From the NCBI RefSeq assembly GCF_000347775.1, contig NZ_APAT01000022.1:124001-188000 (forward strand): DNA of 64,000 bases, given 5' to 3'. Below the pieces are notes generated by a model. It saw only the letters and a program-made list of their open reading frames with translations, searched no databases and was not told the DNA's origin. This document shows positions 28,524 to 36,558 of the stretch, in pieces. Position 1 is the stretch's first letter. Every line of letters starts with the position of its first letter. A program made the position numbers and the translations under genes. Source of the DNA: Marinobacter santoriniensis NKSG1. Its GTDB lineage: Bacteria > Pseudomonadota > Gammaproteobacteria > Pseudomonadales > Oleiphilaceae.

Positions 28524-29297
28524 ATGGACATTCTGACGCTCGTAGGGTTGGTGGCGGGTATTCTGATCGTCATTCTGGCGATGTTGGCCAACGCCTCGCT
28601 GCTCACCTTTGTGAACCTCCCCGGACTGGCCATCGTGATCGGCGGCACGTTCGCCGTCACCCTCATCAAGTTTCGACTGCCCACGGTCATGAGTGCGTTC
28701 CGGCTGGCGTTTCGAGCCGCCTTCACCGATCGGGTGGCCCGCCCGACCGAGCTGATCCGTGAAGTGGGCCGTCTTGCTCATGTGGTCCGCAAGGAAGGCA
28801 TTCTGGGGCTGGAGAGCCATCAAACCCGGGATGAATTCCTCCAGAAGGCGATCAATCTCTGCGTGGACGGACACCCGCCGGAACTGGTCGAAGAGGCCCT
28901 GGCCCAGGAAACCCAGCAAACCATGGAGCGATACGAAGTCGCCGAGAGAGTCTTCCGTGGCATTGGCGAATCCGCTCCCGCCCTGGGGATGCTCGGCACC
29001 CTGGTGGGGCTGGTACAGATGCTCAACACCCTTGATGACCCCTCCACCATCGGCCCGGCCATGGCCGTTGCCCTGCTGACCACCCTGTATGGTGCATTCA
29101 TTGCCCAGATGGTGGCACTGCCGCTGGCGGACAAGCTCCAGCTCAAGGCGGAGGACGAGACCCGCAACCAGATCCTGATCACCACCTCCATGCGCAACAT
29201 CATGCGCGGCGAGAATCCGAGAGTCATGACGGAATTGCTGTCGTCGTTCGTGACCCCGGAGCATCGCACCGGCCTGGCGCCGGAGCGGGAGGCCTGA
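28524..29297 (+). CDS. pomA: Flagellar motor stator protein, PomA/MotA type
   Basis: Inner-membrane stator subunit that, with the B subunit, conducts ions and turns the flagellum. I chose the ATG because AAGGGG ends 5 bases upstream; a GTG 6 bases earlier is possible. About 257 residues with four TM helices: LVGLVAGILIVILAML, LPGLAIVIGGTFAV, and the pair around ESAPALGMLGTLVGLVQML (conserved Pro) and ALLTTLYGAFIAQMVALPL. The cytoplasmic loop lies between helices 2 and 3. The short PomA-like form next to a PomB-like gene suggests a Na+-driven stator, but ion choice cannot be proved from sequence. Confidence 0.9.
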   Translation: MDILTLVGLVAGILIVILAMLANASLLTFVNLPGLAIVIGGTFAVTLIKFRLPTVMSAFRLAFRAAFTDRVARPTELIREVGRLAHVVRKEGILGLESHQTRDEFLQKAINLCVDGHPPELVEEALAQETQQTMERYEVAERVFRGIGESAPALGMLGTLVGLVQMLNTLDDPSTIGPAMAVALLTTLYGAFIAQMVALPLADKLQLKAEDETRNQILITTSMRNIMRGENPRVMTELLSSFVTPEHRTGLAPEREA

Positions 29298-29306
29298 GGT
29301 TTGGAA

Positions 29307-30134
29307 GTGCTCCGGCAGAAAAAAAAGATCCGCCTGAAGAACGAGACGCCGGGCTGGATTGTCACGTTTGCCGATCTGGCAACCCTGCTGCTTACCTTTT
29401 TCATCCTGTTGCTGTCTTTTGCCAAGATGGACGTGGACAAGTACCGCGCCATGGCCAATTCCATGGCCGTGGCCTTCGGTTCGAGCAATGTCCTGGCTGA
29501 TGCCGTGGGCGGCTCGCCCATTACACCGGTGGAGTCGGATACCGTGTCCCTGCCGGAGCCCACCGATACGCTGCAGACCGAACCCCAGTTTATCGACGAG
29601 CGTGCCGGGGACGGCGCCGAGACCAAGATCCCCGGGGGCGTGATCGATCTGGCCAGCCGCCTGATCCAGGAACTCCAGCAGGAAGTGGCCTCCGACACGC
29701 TCAGTGTTAACTACGATCAGAGCCAGGTGGTCATCCGTTTCTCTGAAGAAGCAACCTTTCAGTCCGGGGAGGCGGACATCAAACCGGACATGATTCCGAT
29801 CATCGACCGGGTGGTGGAAGTGCTCTCCGCCTGCAAGGGCGATGTGCTGGTGTCCGGTTACACCGATGATCGGCCCATCACCAGCAACCGCTACCGCTCC
29901 AACTGGGATCTCTCTGCCGCCCGGGCGGTCTCGGTGGTGCACGAACTCGTCATGAACCGGAAGATCCCGGCGGACCGGGTCATTGCCGCCGGTCGCGCCG
30001 AAACCAATCCGCTGGTGCCCAACGACAGTCCAGAAAACCGGGCGAAAAACCGTCGGGTTGAAATTGCCATCCGCAATCCGACGTGCAAGGGCTCGGCGCC
30101 CAAGGGATCCCTCCCGGTGGAGATCATGCCCTGA
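29307..30134 (+). CDS. pomB: Flagellar motor stator protein, PomB/MotB type
   Basis: Partner of PomA; anchors the stator to peptidoglycan. The single TM helix follows PGWIVTFADLATLLLTFFILLLSF, and the Asp in FADL is the ion-binding residue. The C-terminal OmpA-like domain (about 140-265) has the peptidoglycan-binding SGYTDDRPITSNRYRSNWDLSAARA and the late RAKNRRVEI motif. GAGG at 29296-29299 is 7 bases from the GTG chosen; a TTG two codons upstream is possible but too near the ribosome-binding site. No other flagellar genes are in the window. Confidence 0.9.
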   Translation: MLRQKKKIRLKNETPGWIVTFADLATLLLTFFILLLSFAKMDVDKYRAMANSMAVAFGSSNVLADAVGGSPITPVESDTVSLPEPTDTLQTEPQFIDERAGDGAETKIPGGVIDLASRLIQELQQEVASDTLSVNYDQSQVVIRFSEEATFQSGEADIKPDMIPIIDRVVEVLSACKGDVLVSGYTDDRPITSNRYRSNWDLSAARAVSVVHELVMNRKIPADRVIAAGRAETNPLVPNDSPENRAKNRRVEIAIRNPTCKGSAPKGSLPVEIMP

Positions 30135-30262
30135 GCCTTATGCTCGGGTTGCAGATTCTCATTCGCAATTCATATAACTCCTGTTGTTTCAAATCCTTAT
30201 ACTGTGCGCATGAAACGGGTAACCGACGTTGCGAACAAACCTGAGGACAGTCGAGAGCGATT

Positions 30263-30577
30263 ATGAGCGGACCGGATAAACCAAAAGTCATTGGTGAGGA
30301 ATGGAGCGACGAGCGGGTTAAAAGTTTTCTCGCGATCGAACCCTATGATCGCAGCGTTAACGTGGATTTCGAGGTGTTGCTCAAAGCCTACCGGGCCATG
30401 CGCGCCGAGGACTTCGAGCGCTTTATCGGGTTCTTCGTTGAGGCCGGTCGTGATCTCAATGCACCCGACGAGTCCGGGCGAACACTCCTGGATCAGATTT
30501 CTGAACACCGTCGTGGCGGCGCCTACGCTGAGGCACTGGAGCGAGCGGGTGCCCAACGGACAGCAGCGGCCGGCTGA
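30263..30577 (+). CDS. Small conserved protein, PA4642 family
   Basis: 104-residue soluble protein containing KVIGEEWSDERVKSFLAIEPYD and LLKAYRAMRAEDFERFIGFF, a pattern I recognise from the uncharacterised PA4642 family of Pseudomonas relatives. The second half (AGRDLNAPDESGRTLLDQISEHR) resembles one ankyrin-like turn. Function unknown. It stands alone between pomB and the convergent Hsp20 gene. Confidence 0.8.
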   Translation: MSGPDKPKVIGEEWSDERVKSFLAIEPYDRSVNVDFEVLLKAYRAMRAEDFERFIGFFVEAGRDLNAPDESGRTLLDQISEHRRGGAYAEALERAGAQRTAAAG

Positions 30578-30621
30578 CGCCGGCCCGCTGCCCTGCTTGC
30601 ATCCTGCTCCGGCAGGCGCGG

Positions 30622-31074
30622 TTAATTCACTTCAACTTCGATTGCTTTCGGTTCCCTGGGTTCGGCCTTGTCGATGGTCAGGGTCAGCATGCCGTCCCTG
30701 AAATTGGCCTTGACCGAATTCTCGTCAACGTTGTCCGGCAAGGTGAACCGGCGCAGGAAGCTGCCGTAAAAGCGCTCAACCCGATGGACTTTCTTGTCCT
30801 TGGTTTCCTCTTCCTGCTTCCGCTCTCCCTGGATGGTCAGAACACCATCGTGCACCGTGACTTTGACATCGTCCCGGGACATCCCCGGCAGCTCGGCCTC
30901 AATGGTAAAGTTCTTGTCCGTCTCCTTGATGTCCACCGCCGGCGACCAGTCGCTGCGGTTGAACAGATCACGTCCCTCGCGCTCGCCGGCGCGGGTCAGT
31001 CCGAACATCCGGTTGTAACGGTTCATCAGGTCTTCGAATTCGTTAATCGGATTCCAGCGTGTCAGGTTGCTCAT
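30622..31074 (-). CDS. Small heat shock protein Hsp20
   Basis: 150-residue alpha-crystallin-type holdase chaperone. An N-terminal arm (NEFEDLMNRYNRMFGL) is followed by the alpha-crystallin domain (about 45-140) with WSPAVDIKETDKNFTIEAELPGMSRDDVKV, the GVLTIQGERK strand and the AxxxxGxLxLxIxK-like NFRDGMLTLTIDKAE. Its leader has a sigma32-like promoter and a hairpin over the strong AGGAGG site, so both transcriptional and translational heat control are plausible. Confidence 0.95.
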   Translation of the reverse strand: MSNLTRWNPINEFEDLMNRYNRMFGLTRAGEREGRDLFNRSDWSPAVDIKETDKNFTIEAELPGMSRDDVKVTVHDGVLTIQGERKQEEETKDKKVHRVERFYGSFLRRFTLPDNVDENSVKANFRDGMLTLTIDKAEPREPKAIEVEVN

Positions 31075-31076
31075 GG

Positions 31077-31090
31077 AAAGGTCCTCCTTT
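31077..31090 (-). promoter_or_regulatory. Hairpin holding the Hsp20 ribosome-binding site
   Basis: On the minus strand AAAGG-AGGA-CCTTT places the AGGAGG Shine-Dalgarno in the 5' stem arm and loop, 2 bases from the ATG. A short hairpin over the start region resembles the simplest known hsp RNA thermometers. The stem is only 5 bp, so this is a candidate only. Confidence 0.35.
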
Positions 31091-31194
31091 TCGCATTAAA
31101 CGAATCTGAATCGACAGTTTCAGCTTCGTTCCCGGAACCACTTCCTACCGGTGGCGCCACCCGGACGGTACTCCGTGAACATCGGCTATTTCGG

Positions 31195-31223
31195 AATGTA
31201 GGACTGCCCGACCCGTTTTCAAG
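31195..31223 (-). promoter_or_regulatory. Sigma32-like heat-shock promoter of Hsp20
   Basis: On the minus strand CTTGAAA (31223-31217, perfect -35 consensus) is followed after 14 bases by CCTACATT (31202-31195), an approximate match to CCCCATNT. It lies between the carbonic anhydrase stop codon and Hsp20 and predicts a leader of about 115 bases. Confidence 0.6.
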
Positions 31224-31250
31224 GAGGTGCCGATCAAAATTTGACCTGTA

Positions 31251-31793
31251 TCAGCCTTTCTCCCCGGCCCGGTATTCGTCCTTCAGCCTGACGTAATTCG
31301 CCGCCGTGTAGGTGAAGAAGGTTCGCTCATTGTCCGTCAGTGCACGGGCCTGTTTACAGGGGGAACCGACGTAGAGGTATCCCGATTTCAGGGTCTTTCC
31401 GGGAGGCACCAGGCAGCCAGCGGCGACGATGACCTCGTCTTCGACCACGGCGCCGTCCATAATGATGCAGCCCATGCCCACCAGAACCCGGCTGCCGATG
31501 GTACAGCCATGCAACAGCGCCTTGTGACCGACTGTGACGTCGTCCCCCAGGGTCAGTGGGTGGCCGCCCGGGTTGAAGTCACTGGCGTGGGTGATGTGCA
31601 AAACGGAACCATCCTGGATACTGCACCGGTCACCGATCCGGATCCGGTGCATATCACCGCGCACGACCGTCATCGGCCAGATGGAACAATCGTCACCGGT
31701 TTGCACGTCTCCGATGACTACCGCGCTGGGGTCCACCCAACTCCGTTCGCCAAAATGTGGCGTAATACCCTTGTGAGCGCGTACATTCGTCAT
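31251..31793 (-). CDS. Gamma-class carbonic anhydrase-like protein (YrdA/PaaY family)
   Basis: 180-residue left-handed beta-helix protein made of hexapeptide repeats (VVIGDV, CSIWPM, MHRIRIGDRCSIQDGSVLHI). Metal-ligand histidines fit H69 (HITH), H90 (VGHK) and H95 (LLHG), as in gamma carbonic anhydrases. Many YrdA-like proteins have weak or unknown activity. I chose the ATG giving MTNVRAHKGI. The frame stays open far upstream, but that part crosses the inverted-repeat element and is antisense to prlC. It is divergent from prlC. Confidence 0.9.
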   Translation of the reverse strand: MTNVRAHKGITPHFGERSWVDPSAVVIGDVQTGDDCSIWPMTVVRGDMHRIRIGDRCSIQDGSVLHITHASDFNPGGHPLTLGDDVTVGHKALLHGCTIGSRVLVGMGCIIMDGAVVEDEVIVAAGCLVPPGKTLKSGYLYVGSPCKQARALTDNERTFFTYTAANYVRLKDEYRAGEKG

Positions 31794-31816
31794 TACATAT
31801 ACCCTTGTTGGTTTAC

Positions 31817-31957
31817 CCCTTGGATCGGGGGTGACTTTGGCGGACACACTTTCCAAAACTGTGCGGAGCCATGGATGGCGGAGCTCAAGCGCCACATGGA
31901 CGTGCCTGAGCGTGTTTTGGAAAGTGTGTCCGCCAAAGGCGCCCTCACCCCAAGGTT
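31817..31957. repeat. MITE-like element with perfect 25-bp terminal inverted repeats
   Basis: The arms at 31835-31859 and 31914-31938 (beginning CTTTGGCGGACACACTTTCC) are exact reverse complements, around a 54-base centre. Further out, GGTGA and CCTTGG recur in inverted order on both sides, separated from the core by different 6-base insertions. The inverted repeat therefore extends to about 36 bases per side with indels. It lies in the divergent promoter region of the carbonic anhydrase gene and prlC. There is no coding capacity for a transposase. Other genomic copies would confirm mobility. Confidence 0.65.
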
Positions 31958-32003
31958 GAGTTACTGAAGCTACCTGACAAACCTGAAGCTGAGAAGAGGA
32001 CCT

Positions 32004-34049
32004 ATGAACAACCCTTTGCTGACCGACGATCTGCTGCCGAAGTTCGACCATATCCGGACCGAGCACATGGAAACGGCCATTGACCAGATTCTCAGCGAGA
32101 ACCGGATGAAAATCAGCCAGCTGGCGGAACAGGACGATCCCACCTGGGAGACCCTGGCGCAGCCGATGCAGGCGCTGGAAGACAAGCTGAGTAACGCCTG
32201 GTCGGTGATCTGCCACCTCAATGGCGTGATGAACAACGACGAGCTGCGGAAAGTTTACAAGAACTGCCTCGAGAAACTCACCGAGTACAGCACCGAGATC
32301 AGTCAGAATGAAACCCTGTGCAACGCCTACAAGAAGCTGGCGGCCCGGGATGATTTCAAGGATCTGAGTGAGGCCCAGCGGAAGTCCATCGACAACATCC
32401 TGAGAGATTTCCATCTCGGTGGTGTCGACCTGCCCGCCGACCAGAAAAAACAGTACGCCGAGTTGTCACGGGAGCTGGCGGAGCTGTCCAACAAGTTCAG
32501 CGACAATGTCCTGGATGCCACCCAGCACTGGTACAAACACATCACCGACGTGGACGAGCTGTCGGGGCTGCCGGAGACCGCCATCGAAGGGGCCAAACAG
32601 GCGGCGCGACAGAGGGAACTCGACGGTTACGTGATTACCCTGGATTTCCCGAGCTTTTTCCCGGTGATGACCTACTGCGACAACCGGGATCTGCGCCGGG
32701 AAGTCTACGAGGCGTTTGTCACCCGGGCTTCGGACCAGGGTCCGGATGCCGGCACCTGGGACAATACCCCGGTCATGGCCGAGATCCTCAAGCGCCGCCA
32801 TGCGCTGGCGAAGCTGCTGGGCTTCAACAACTTTGCCGAACGCTCGCTCGCCACCAAGATGGCGCGCAGTGTCGACGAGGTCATGGAATTTCTCAACCAG
32901 CTGGCCGCCAAGTCCAAGCCGGTCGCTGAAAAGGAAATGGCGGAGCTGAAGGCCTTTGCCCGCGACGAACAGGGCATGGATGAGCTGCAGGCCTGGGACA
33001 TTGGTTACTACAGCGAAAAATTGCGCCAGAAGCAGTACGACATATCTCCGGAAACCCTGCGTCCCTGGTTCCCGGTCAACAAGGTGGTGCCGGGGTTGTT
33101 CCGGGTCGCCGAGAAGCTCTTCGACGTCCAGATTGAGGAGCGGCCGGAAGTTGAAACCTGGCATGAGGATGCCACCGCCTATTGCATCAGCCGGGGGGGC
33201 GAGCCGGTCGCCTGGTTCTATCTCGATCTTTATGCCCGACAGGGCAAGCGTGGCGGTGCCTGGATGGCCGACTGCCGGGTCCGCTGGCGCAACCTTCGCG
33301 GCCAGCTCCAGTTGCCGGTGGCGTTCCTGACCTGTAACTTCACGCCGCCCGTCAACGGCAAGCCATCGCTACTGACCCACGACGAGGTGACCACGCTGTT
33401 CCACGAATTCGGCCACGGACTGCACCACATGCTGACCCAGGTGGATGTGCTGGACGTGTCCGGCATCAACGGCGTGGCCTGGGACGCGGTAGAACTGCCC
33501 AGCCAGTTCCTGGAAAACTGGTGCTGGAATCCGGAATCACTGGCGTTGATTGCCAGCCATCATGAAACCGGTGAACCGCTGCCGGAGGATCTTCTGCAGA
33601 AGCTGCTGGCGGCGAAAAACTTCCAGTCGGGCATGGGCATGGTCCGCCAGCTGGAATTTTCGCTCTTTGATTTCCGCCTGCATGCGGAATTCAGCGAAGA
33701 GGCACCGACCAACCCGCTGGACATGCACCGCAAGGTCCGGGACGAAATCGCCGTGGTGGAAGCCCCCGAGTTCAACCGCTTCCCCAACGCCTTCTCCCAC
33801 ATCTTCGCCGGAGGCTACGCCGCCGGGTATTACAGCTACAAGTGGGCGGAAGTGCTGGCGGCCGACGCCTTCTCGCTGTTCGAGGAAAACGGTATTTTCG
33901 ATCCGGACACCGGCAAGGCCTTCCTCCATAACATTCTGGAGAAAGGCGGTTCCCGCGAGCCCATGGAGCTGTTCAAGGCATTCCGGGGCCGGGAGCCGCA
34001 GGTCGATGCCCTGTTGAGACAATCCGGCATCACGGACGAAGCCGCCTGA
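32004..34049 (+). CDS. prlC: Oligopeptidase A (M3 family zinc metallopeptidase)
   Basis: 681-residue cytosolic peptidase that degrades short peptides, including cleaved signal peptides. It begins MNNPLLTDDLLPKFDHIRTEHMETAI, as in E. coli PrlC. The zinc motif HEFGH is at 467-471 within LFHEFGHGLHHML, and the third ligand Glu lies about 25 residues later (VAWDAVELPSQFLENW). Full length, no disruption. yheV follows 56 bases downstream, the same pair as in Pseudomonas. Confidence 0.96.
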   Translation: MNNPLLTDDLLPKFDHIRTEHMETAIDQILSENRMKISQLAEQDDPTWETLAQPMQALEDKLSNAWSVICHLNGVMNNDELRKVYKNCLEKLTEYSTEISQNETLCNAYKKLAARDDFKDLSEAQRKSIDNILRDFHLGGVDLPADQKKQYAELSRELAELSNKFSDNVLDATQHWYKHITDVDELSGLPETAIEGAKQAARQRELDGYVITLDFPSFFPVMTYCDNRDLRREVYEAFVTRASDQGPDAGTWDNTPVMAEILKRRHALAKLLGFNNFAERSLATKMARSVDEVMEFLNQLAAKSKPVAEKEMAELKAFARDEQGMDELQAWDIGYYSEKLRQKQYDISPETLRPWFPVNKVVPGLFRVAEKLFDVQIEERPEVETWHEDATAYCISRGGEPVAWFYLDLYARQGKRGGAWMADCRVRWRNLRGQLQLPVAFLTCNFTPPVNGKPSLLTHDEVTTLFHEFGHGLHHMLTQVDVLDVSGINGVAWDAVELPSQFLENWCWNPESLALIASHHETGEPLPEDLLQKLLAAKNFQSGMGMVRQLEFSLFDFRLHAEFSEEAPTNPLDMHRKVRDEIAVVEAPEFNRFPNAFSHIFAGGYAAGYYSYKWAEVLAADAFSLFEENGIFDPDTGKAFLHNILEKGGSREPMELFKAFRGREPQVDALLRQSGITDEAA

Positions 34050-34061
34050 ACCCATTGCAGT

Positions 34062-34082
34062 CGGCCGTCGTAGAGACGGCCG
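34062..34082 (+). other. Hairpin between prlC and yheV
   Basis: CGGCCGTC-GTAGA-GACGGCCG, an 8-bp perfect stem without a following T-run. It may stabilise the prlC 3' end or reduce read-through into yheV. Confidence 0.35.
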
Positions 34083-34105
34083 TGTACCTTATCGGGAGTT
34101 GAGTT

Positions 34106-34357
34106 ATGGCGAGTCCGAAACGTTTTATCGCCGGCGCCGTCTGTCCCCGCTGTGCGGAGATGGACAAAATCATGATGTTCACCGATGACAACGACAAGCA
34201 GGTCCGCGAGTGCGTGGCCTGCGGCTTCACCGATGCCATGACCGAGGAACCGGATGCCGGGTCGCTGGAACTGGAGACCCGTGTGAACAAGCGCAGCAAC
34301 GAAGACGATCACACGGTTCAGCAGGTGGTGTTCTTCAAGTCCGGGCAGGAGGATTGA
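34106..34357 (+). CDS. YheV-family zinc-ribbon protein
   Basis: 83-residue protein with two CxxC pairs (C13/C16 and C36/C39) forming a zinc ribbon, in KRFIAGAVCPRCAEMDKI and RECVACGFTD. It belongs to the uncharacterised YheV family, and its position after prlC matches relatives. Function unknown; nucleic-acid or protein binding is possible. Confidence 0.88.
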   Translation: MASPKRFIAGAVCPRCAEMDKIMMFTDDNDKQVRECVACGFTDAMTEEPDAGSLELETRVNKRSNEDDHTVQQVVFFKSGQED

Positions 34358-34393
34358 TCCTCCTTCTGGTAGCCTGACAGGTATGGGGGCTGC

Positions 34394-34483
34394 GAGGGAG
34401 CAGGGGGATGTTTTTCCCTTGGAAATGGAACTCGCTGCGCTCAGACATCCATTTCTGGCGGGAAAAAATCCCCCTACCCCCTC
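34394..34483. repeat. Core-conserved hairpin repeat, copy A (reverse orientation)
   Basis: The core AACTCGCTGCGCTCAGACAT (34429-34448) is the reverse complement of the family core. Inner arms are GAAATGG/CCATTTC (34422-34428, 34449-34455). Outer arms pair GGGGGAT and TTTTTCCC with GGGAAAAA and ATCCCCC, and continue outward as GAGGG.../...CCCTC with two mismatches. It lies just downstream of yheV. Only the core is shared with copies B-E; the arms are specific to this copy. Confidence 0.75.
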
Positions 34484-34584
34484 ACGTCAAGACCACTCTG
34501 TTATCGCTTGAAAAACGTCTTCTACTCGCTGACCGATATCGTGCTGAAAGATGCTTTTCCGGACATATCCGTGATGTTTGAACG

Positions 34585-34675
34585 AGAGGGTGTGGGTACT
34601 CTTTTCTGCCGGGAAAAAGATGTCTGAGCGCAGCGAGTTATTTTTCCCAGAGGAAAGGAGTACCCGCGCCCTCTC
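34585..34675. repeat. Core-conserved hairpin repeat, copy B (forward orientation)
   Basis: The core GATGTCTGAGCGCAGCGAGTT (34619-34639) lies between GGGAAAAA and TTTTTCCC. Outer arms GAGAGGGTGTGGGTACTC and GAGTACCCGCGCCCTCTC pair along their length with G-U wobbles. With copy A it fills most of the 363-base gap between convergent yheV and the antiporter gene. The ~100 bases between A and B show nothing else recognisable. Confidence 0.75.
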
Positions 34676-34720
34676 AAGCCCCAAAGCCTGCAGGCTACGG
34701 GAAACGGGCGTACTCCAAAA

Positions 34721-36043
34721 TTACAGCACCATCGCCGCCAACCACCCGAAGCCGAGCAATGGCAGGTTGTAGTGCAGGAAGGTCGGCACCACCGTATCCC
34801 AGATGTGGTTGTGTTGGCCGTCGACGTTCAGGCCCGCGGTTGGGCCCAGGGTGGAATCCGAGGCCGGGGAGCCGGCGTCGCCCAACGCACCGGCGGTGCC
34901 GACCAGAGCGACGATGGCCAGGGGGCTGAAACCCATCTGCAGCGCCAGCGGGACGTACAGGGCGGCAATGATCGGGATGGTCGAAAACGACGACCCGATG
35001 CCCATGGTGATCAGCAGGCCCACGGCGAGCATCAGGAACGCCGCCAGTGGCCTGTTGTCACCGATGGCGGCGACCGAGCCCTGGACCAGCGAGGCAATGT
35101 CGCCGGTCTCGCGCATCACCTCGGCAAACCCGTTGGCGGCAATCATGATGAAGCCGATCATGGCGAGCATTTTCATGCCTTCGGTGAACAGATCATCCGC
35201 TTCCTTCCACTTCACCACGCCTGACACGTTGAACAGCACGAAACCGGCCAGGGCACCGAGGATCATCGAGTCCAGCCAGAGCTGCACCACGAAGGCCGCG
35301 ACGATGGCAACCAGCGCCATGATCAGGGTCCGCGGGCTGTAGGTGACGTTCACCCGCTCGGTCCGGGCAATGGCCTCCATGTCATAACGGCGTTCGCCCC
35401 GATAGCTGAAGAACACCGCAATGATCAGACCCACCAGCATGCCGAGAGCCGGAAGGGCCATGGCGCTCATGACATTGAGCCCATCGGTGGCAACGCCGTT
35501 GTTACTGATGTTCGCCAGCAGGATTTCATTCAGGTAGATGCCGCCGAAACCGACCGGCAGGAACATGTACGGGGTGATCAGGCCGAAGGTGAGAACGCAG
35601 GCCACCAGCCGTCGGTCCATCCTGAGCTTTGCCATCACGTACAACAGCGGCGGTACCACGAGGGGAATGAAGGCGATGTGGATCGGCAGGATGTTCTGGG
35701 AGGAGATGGCAATGGCTAGCAGAATGCCGATGATCACGAAACGGATGCCTGTTGCAGCCGCGCCGTCGTCCTGTTTGCCCACCAGCGCCAGGGCCTTGTC
35801 GGCCAGGGCATGGGCCAGGCCGGATTTGCCGATTGCGACGGCAAAGGCACCGAGGGTGGCATAGGACAGGGCAACGGTGGCGCCTCCGCCCAGGCCGTTA
35901 TTGAAGGCATTGATGGTGGTTTCGAGGGACAGACCGGCAATCAGGCCGCCCGAGATGGCACCGATGATCAGGGCGACAACAACATGGATGCGGCACAGGC
36001 TCAGGACGAGCATGATCAGTACCGCGGCAACAACGGCATTCAT
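34721..36043 (-). CDS. Na+/H+ antiporter family protein (YuiF/NhaC-like)
   Basis: 440-residue integral membrane transporter with about 11-12 hydrophobic helices, starting [34 protein letters not shown]. Conserved polar stretches include [41 protein letters not shown] and, near the C terminus, [25 protein letters not shown], typical of the YuiF-like Na+/H+ antiporter family in the ion-transporter superfamily. A role in sodium and pH homeostasis suits a marine organism. Substrate assignment is by family. Confidence 0.85.
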   Translation of the reverse strand: MNAVVAAVLIMLVLSLCRIHVVVALIIGAISGGLIAGLSLETTINAFNNGLGGGATVALSYATLGAFAVAIGKSGLAHALADKALALVGKQDDGAAATGIRFVIIGILLAIAISSQNILPIHIAFIPLVVPPLLYVMAKLRMDRRLVACVLTFGLITPYMFLPVGFGGIYLNEILLANISNNGVATDGLNVMSAMALPALGMLVGLIIAVFFSYRGERRYDMEAIARTERVNVTYSPRTLIMALVAIVAAFVVQLWLDSMILGALAGFVLFNVSGVVKWKEADDLFTEGMKMLAMIGFIMIAANGFAEVMRETGDIASLVQGSVAAIGDNRPLAAFLMLAVGLLITMGIGSSFSTIPIIAALYVPLALQMGFSPLAIVALVGTAGALGDAGSPASDSTLGPTAGLNVDGQHNHIWDTVVPTFLHYNLPLLGFGWLAAMVL

Positions 36044-36169
36044 GGCAAACTCCGGATAGGAATTGGGACAACCACCGGCCCCTTGTGAGGGTCGGCGCTA
36101 CGAAAAGCGCGGTAATGTGCAGGAAATGACCGGTGGAGTCAAAGCGGGATTGCCGAAGGTGCGTGGAGG

Positions 36170-36397
36170 CTAGTCGTCCTGGCGGGCGAAGCGTGGGACC
36201 TGCTCTCCCGCCACCTCGACGGTCTCCCGGAACATGGCGAGAGGGCGCACCCACAGGCTGTGATCGCCGTACAGGCATCGATAGACGACAAGGGGCTCCT
36301 CGGTCTCACTGTGTCGGGCCGTACCGATCACCTCGTAATCCATGCCCTTGTAGTGTCGATAACGTCCCGGTTCGATGGTTGCTTTTCTGTCGGTCAT
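36170..36397 (-). CDS. DUF1653 domain protein
   Basis: 75-residue protein with PGRYRHYKGMDYEVIGTARHSETEEPLVVYRCLYGDHSLWVRPLAMF, a full-length DUF1653 domain (small beta-rich fold). No known function. It is a single gene between the antiporter gene and the divergent diguanylate cyclase. Confidence 0.85.
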   Translation of the reverse strand: MTDRKATIEPGRYRHYKGMDYEVIGTARHSETEEPLVVYRCLYGDHSLWVRPLAMFRETVEVAGEQVPRFARQDD

Positions 36398-36558
36398 CTT
36401 CGGTCTCTCGGGAAATGGTGCCGTTTACCCGGAAAGTCGCGGGGACTTGCGCGCATTGAGCGTCTAAACTGATATCAACACGGCAGGGATGCGCCAAGTT
36501 TCCACTCCGGGAATCAGAGTGTAGTTCAACAAACAGGGCCGGAAAACCGGAAACCGTT

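Noticed and set aside
28494..29942. 482-codon minus-strand open frame
   Set aside because: Antisense to pomA and pomB; a long frame by GC-rich codon bias, with low-complexity His/Gly/Gln sequence.
31794..32414. N-terminal extension of the carbonic anhydrase frame
   Set aside because: The extra ~200 codons cross the inverted-repeat element and run antisense to prlC; the family start MTNVRAHKG is at 31793.
34381..34720. Short open frames within the hairpin repeats (products with MSERSE-like peptides)
   Set aside because: The frames arise from the conserved hairpin core and recur only because the repeat recurs; no ribosome-binding sites, and arms are not conserved as protein.
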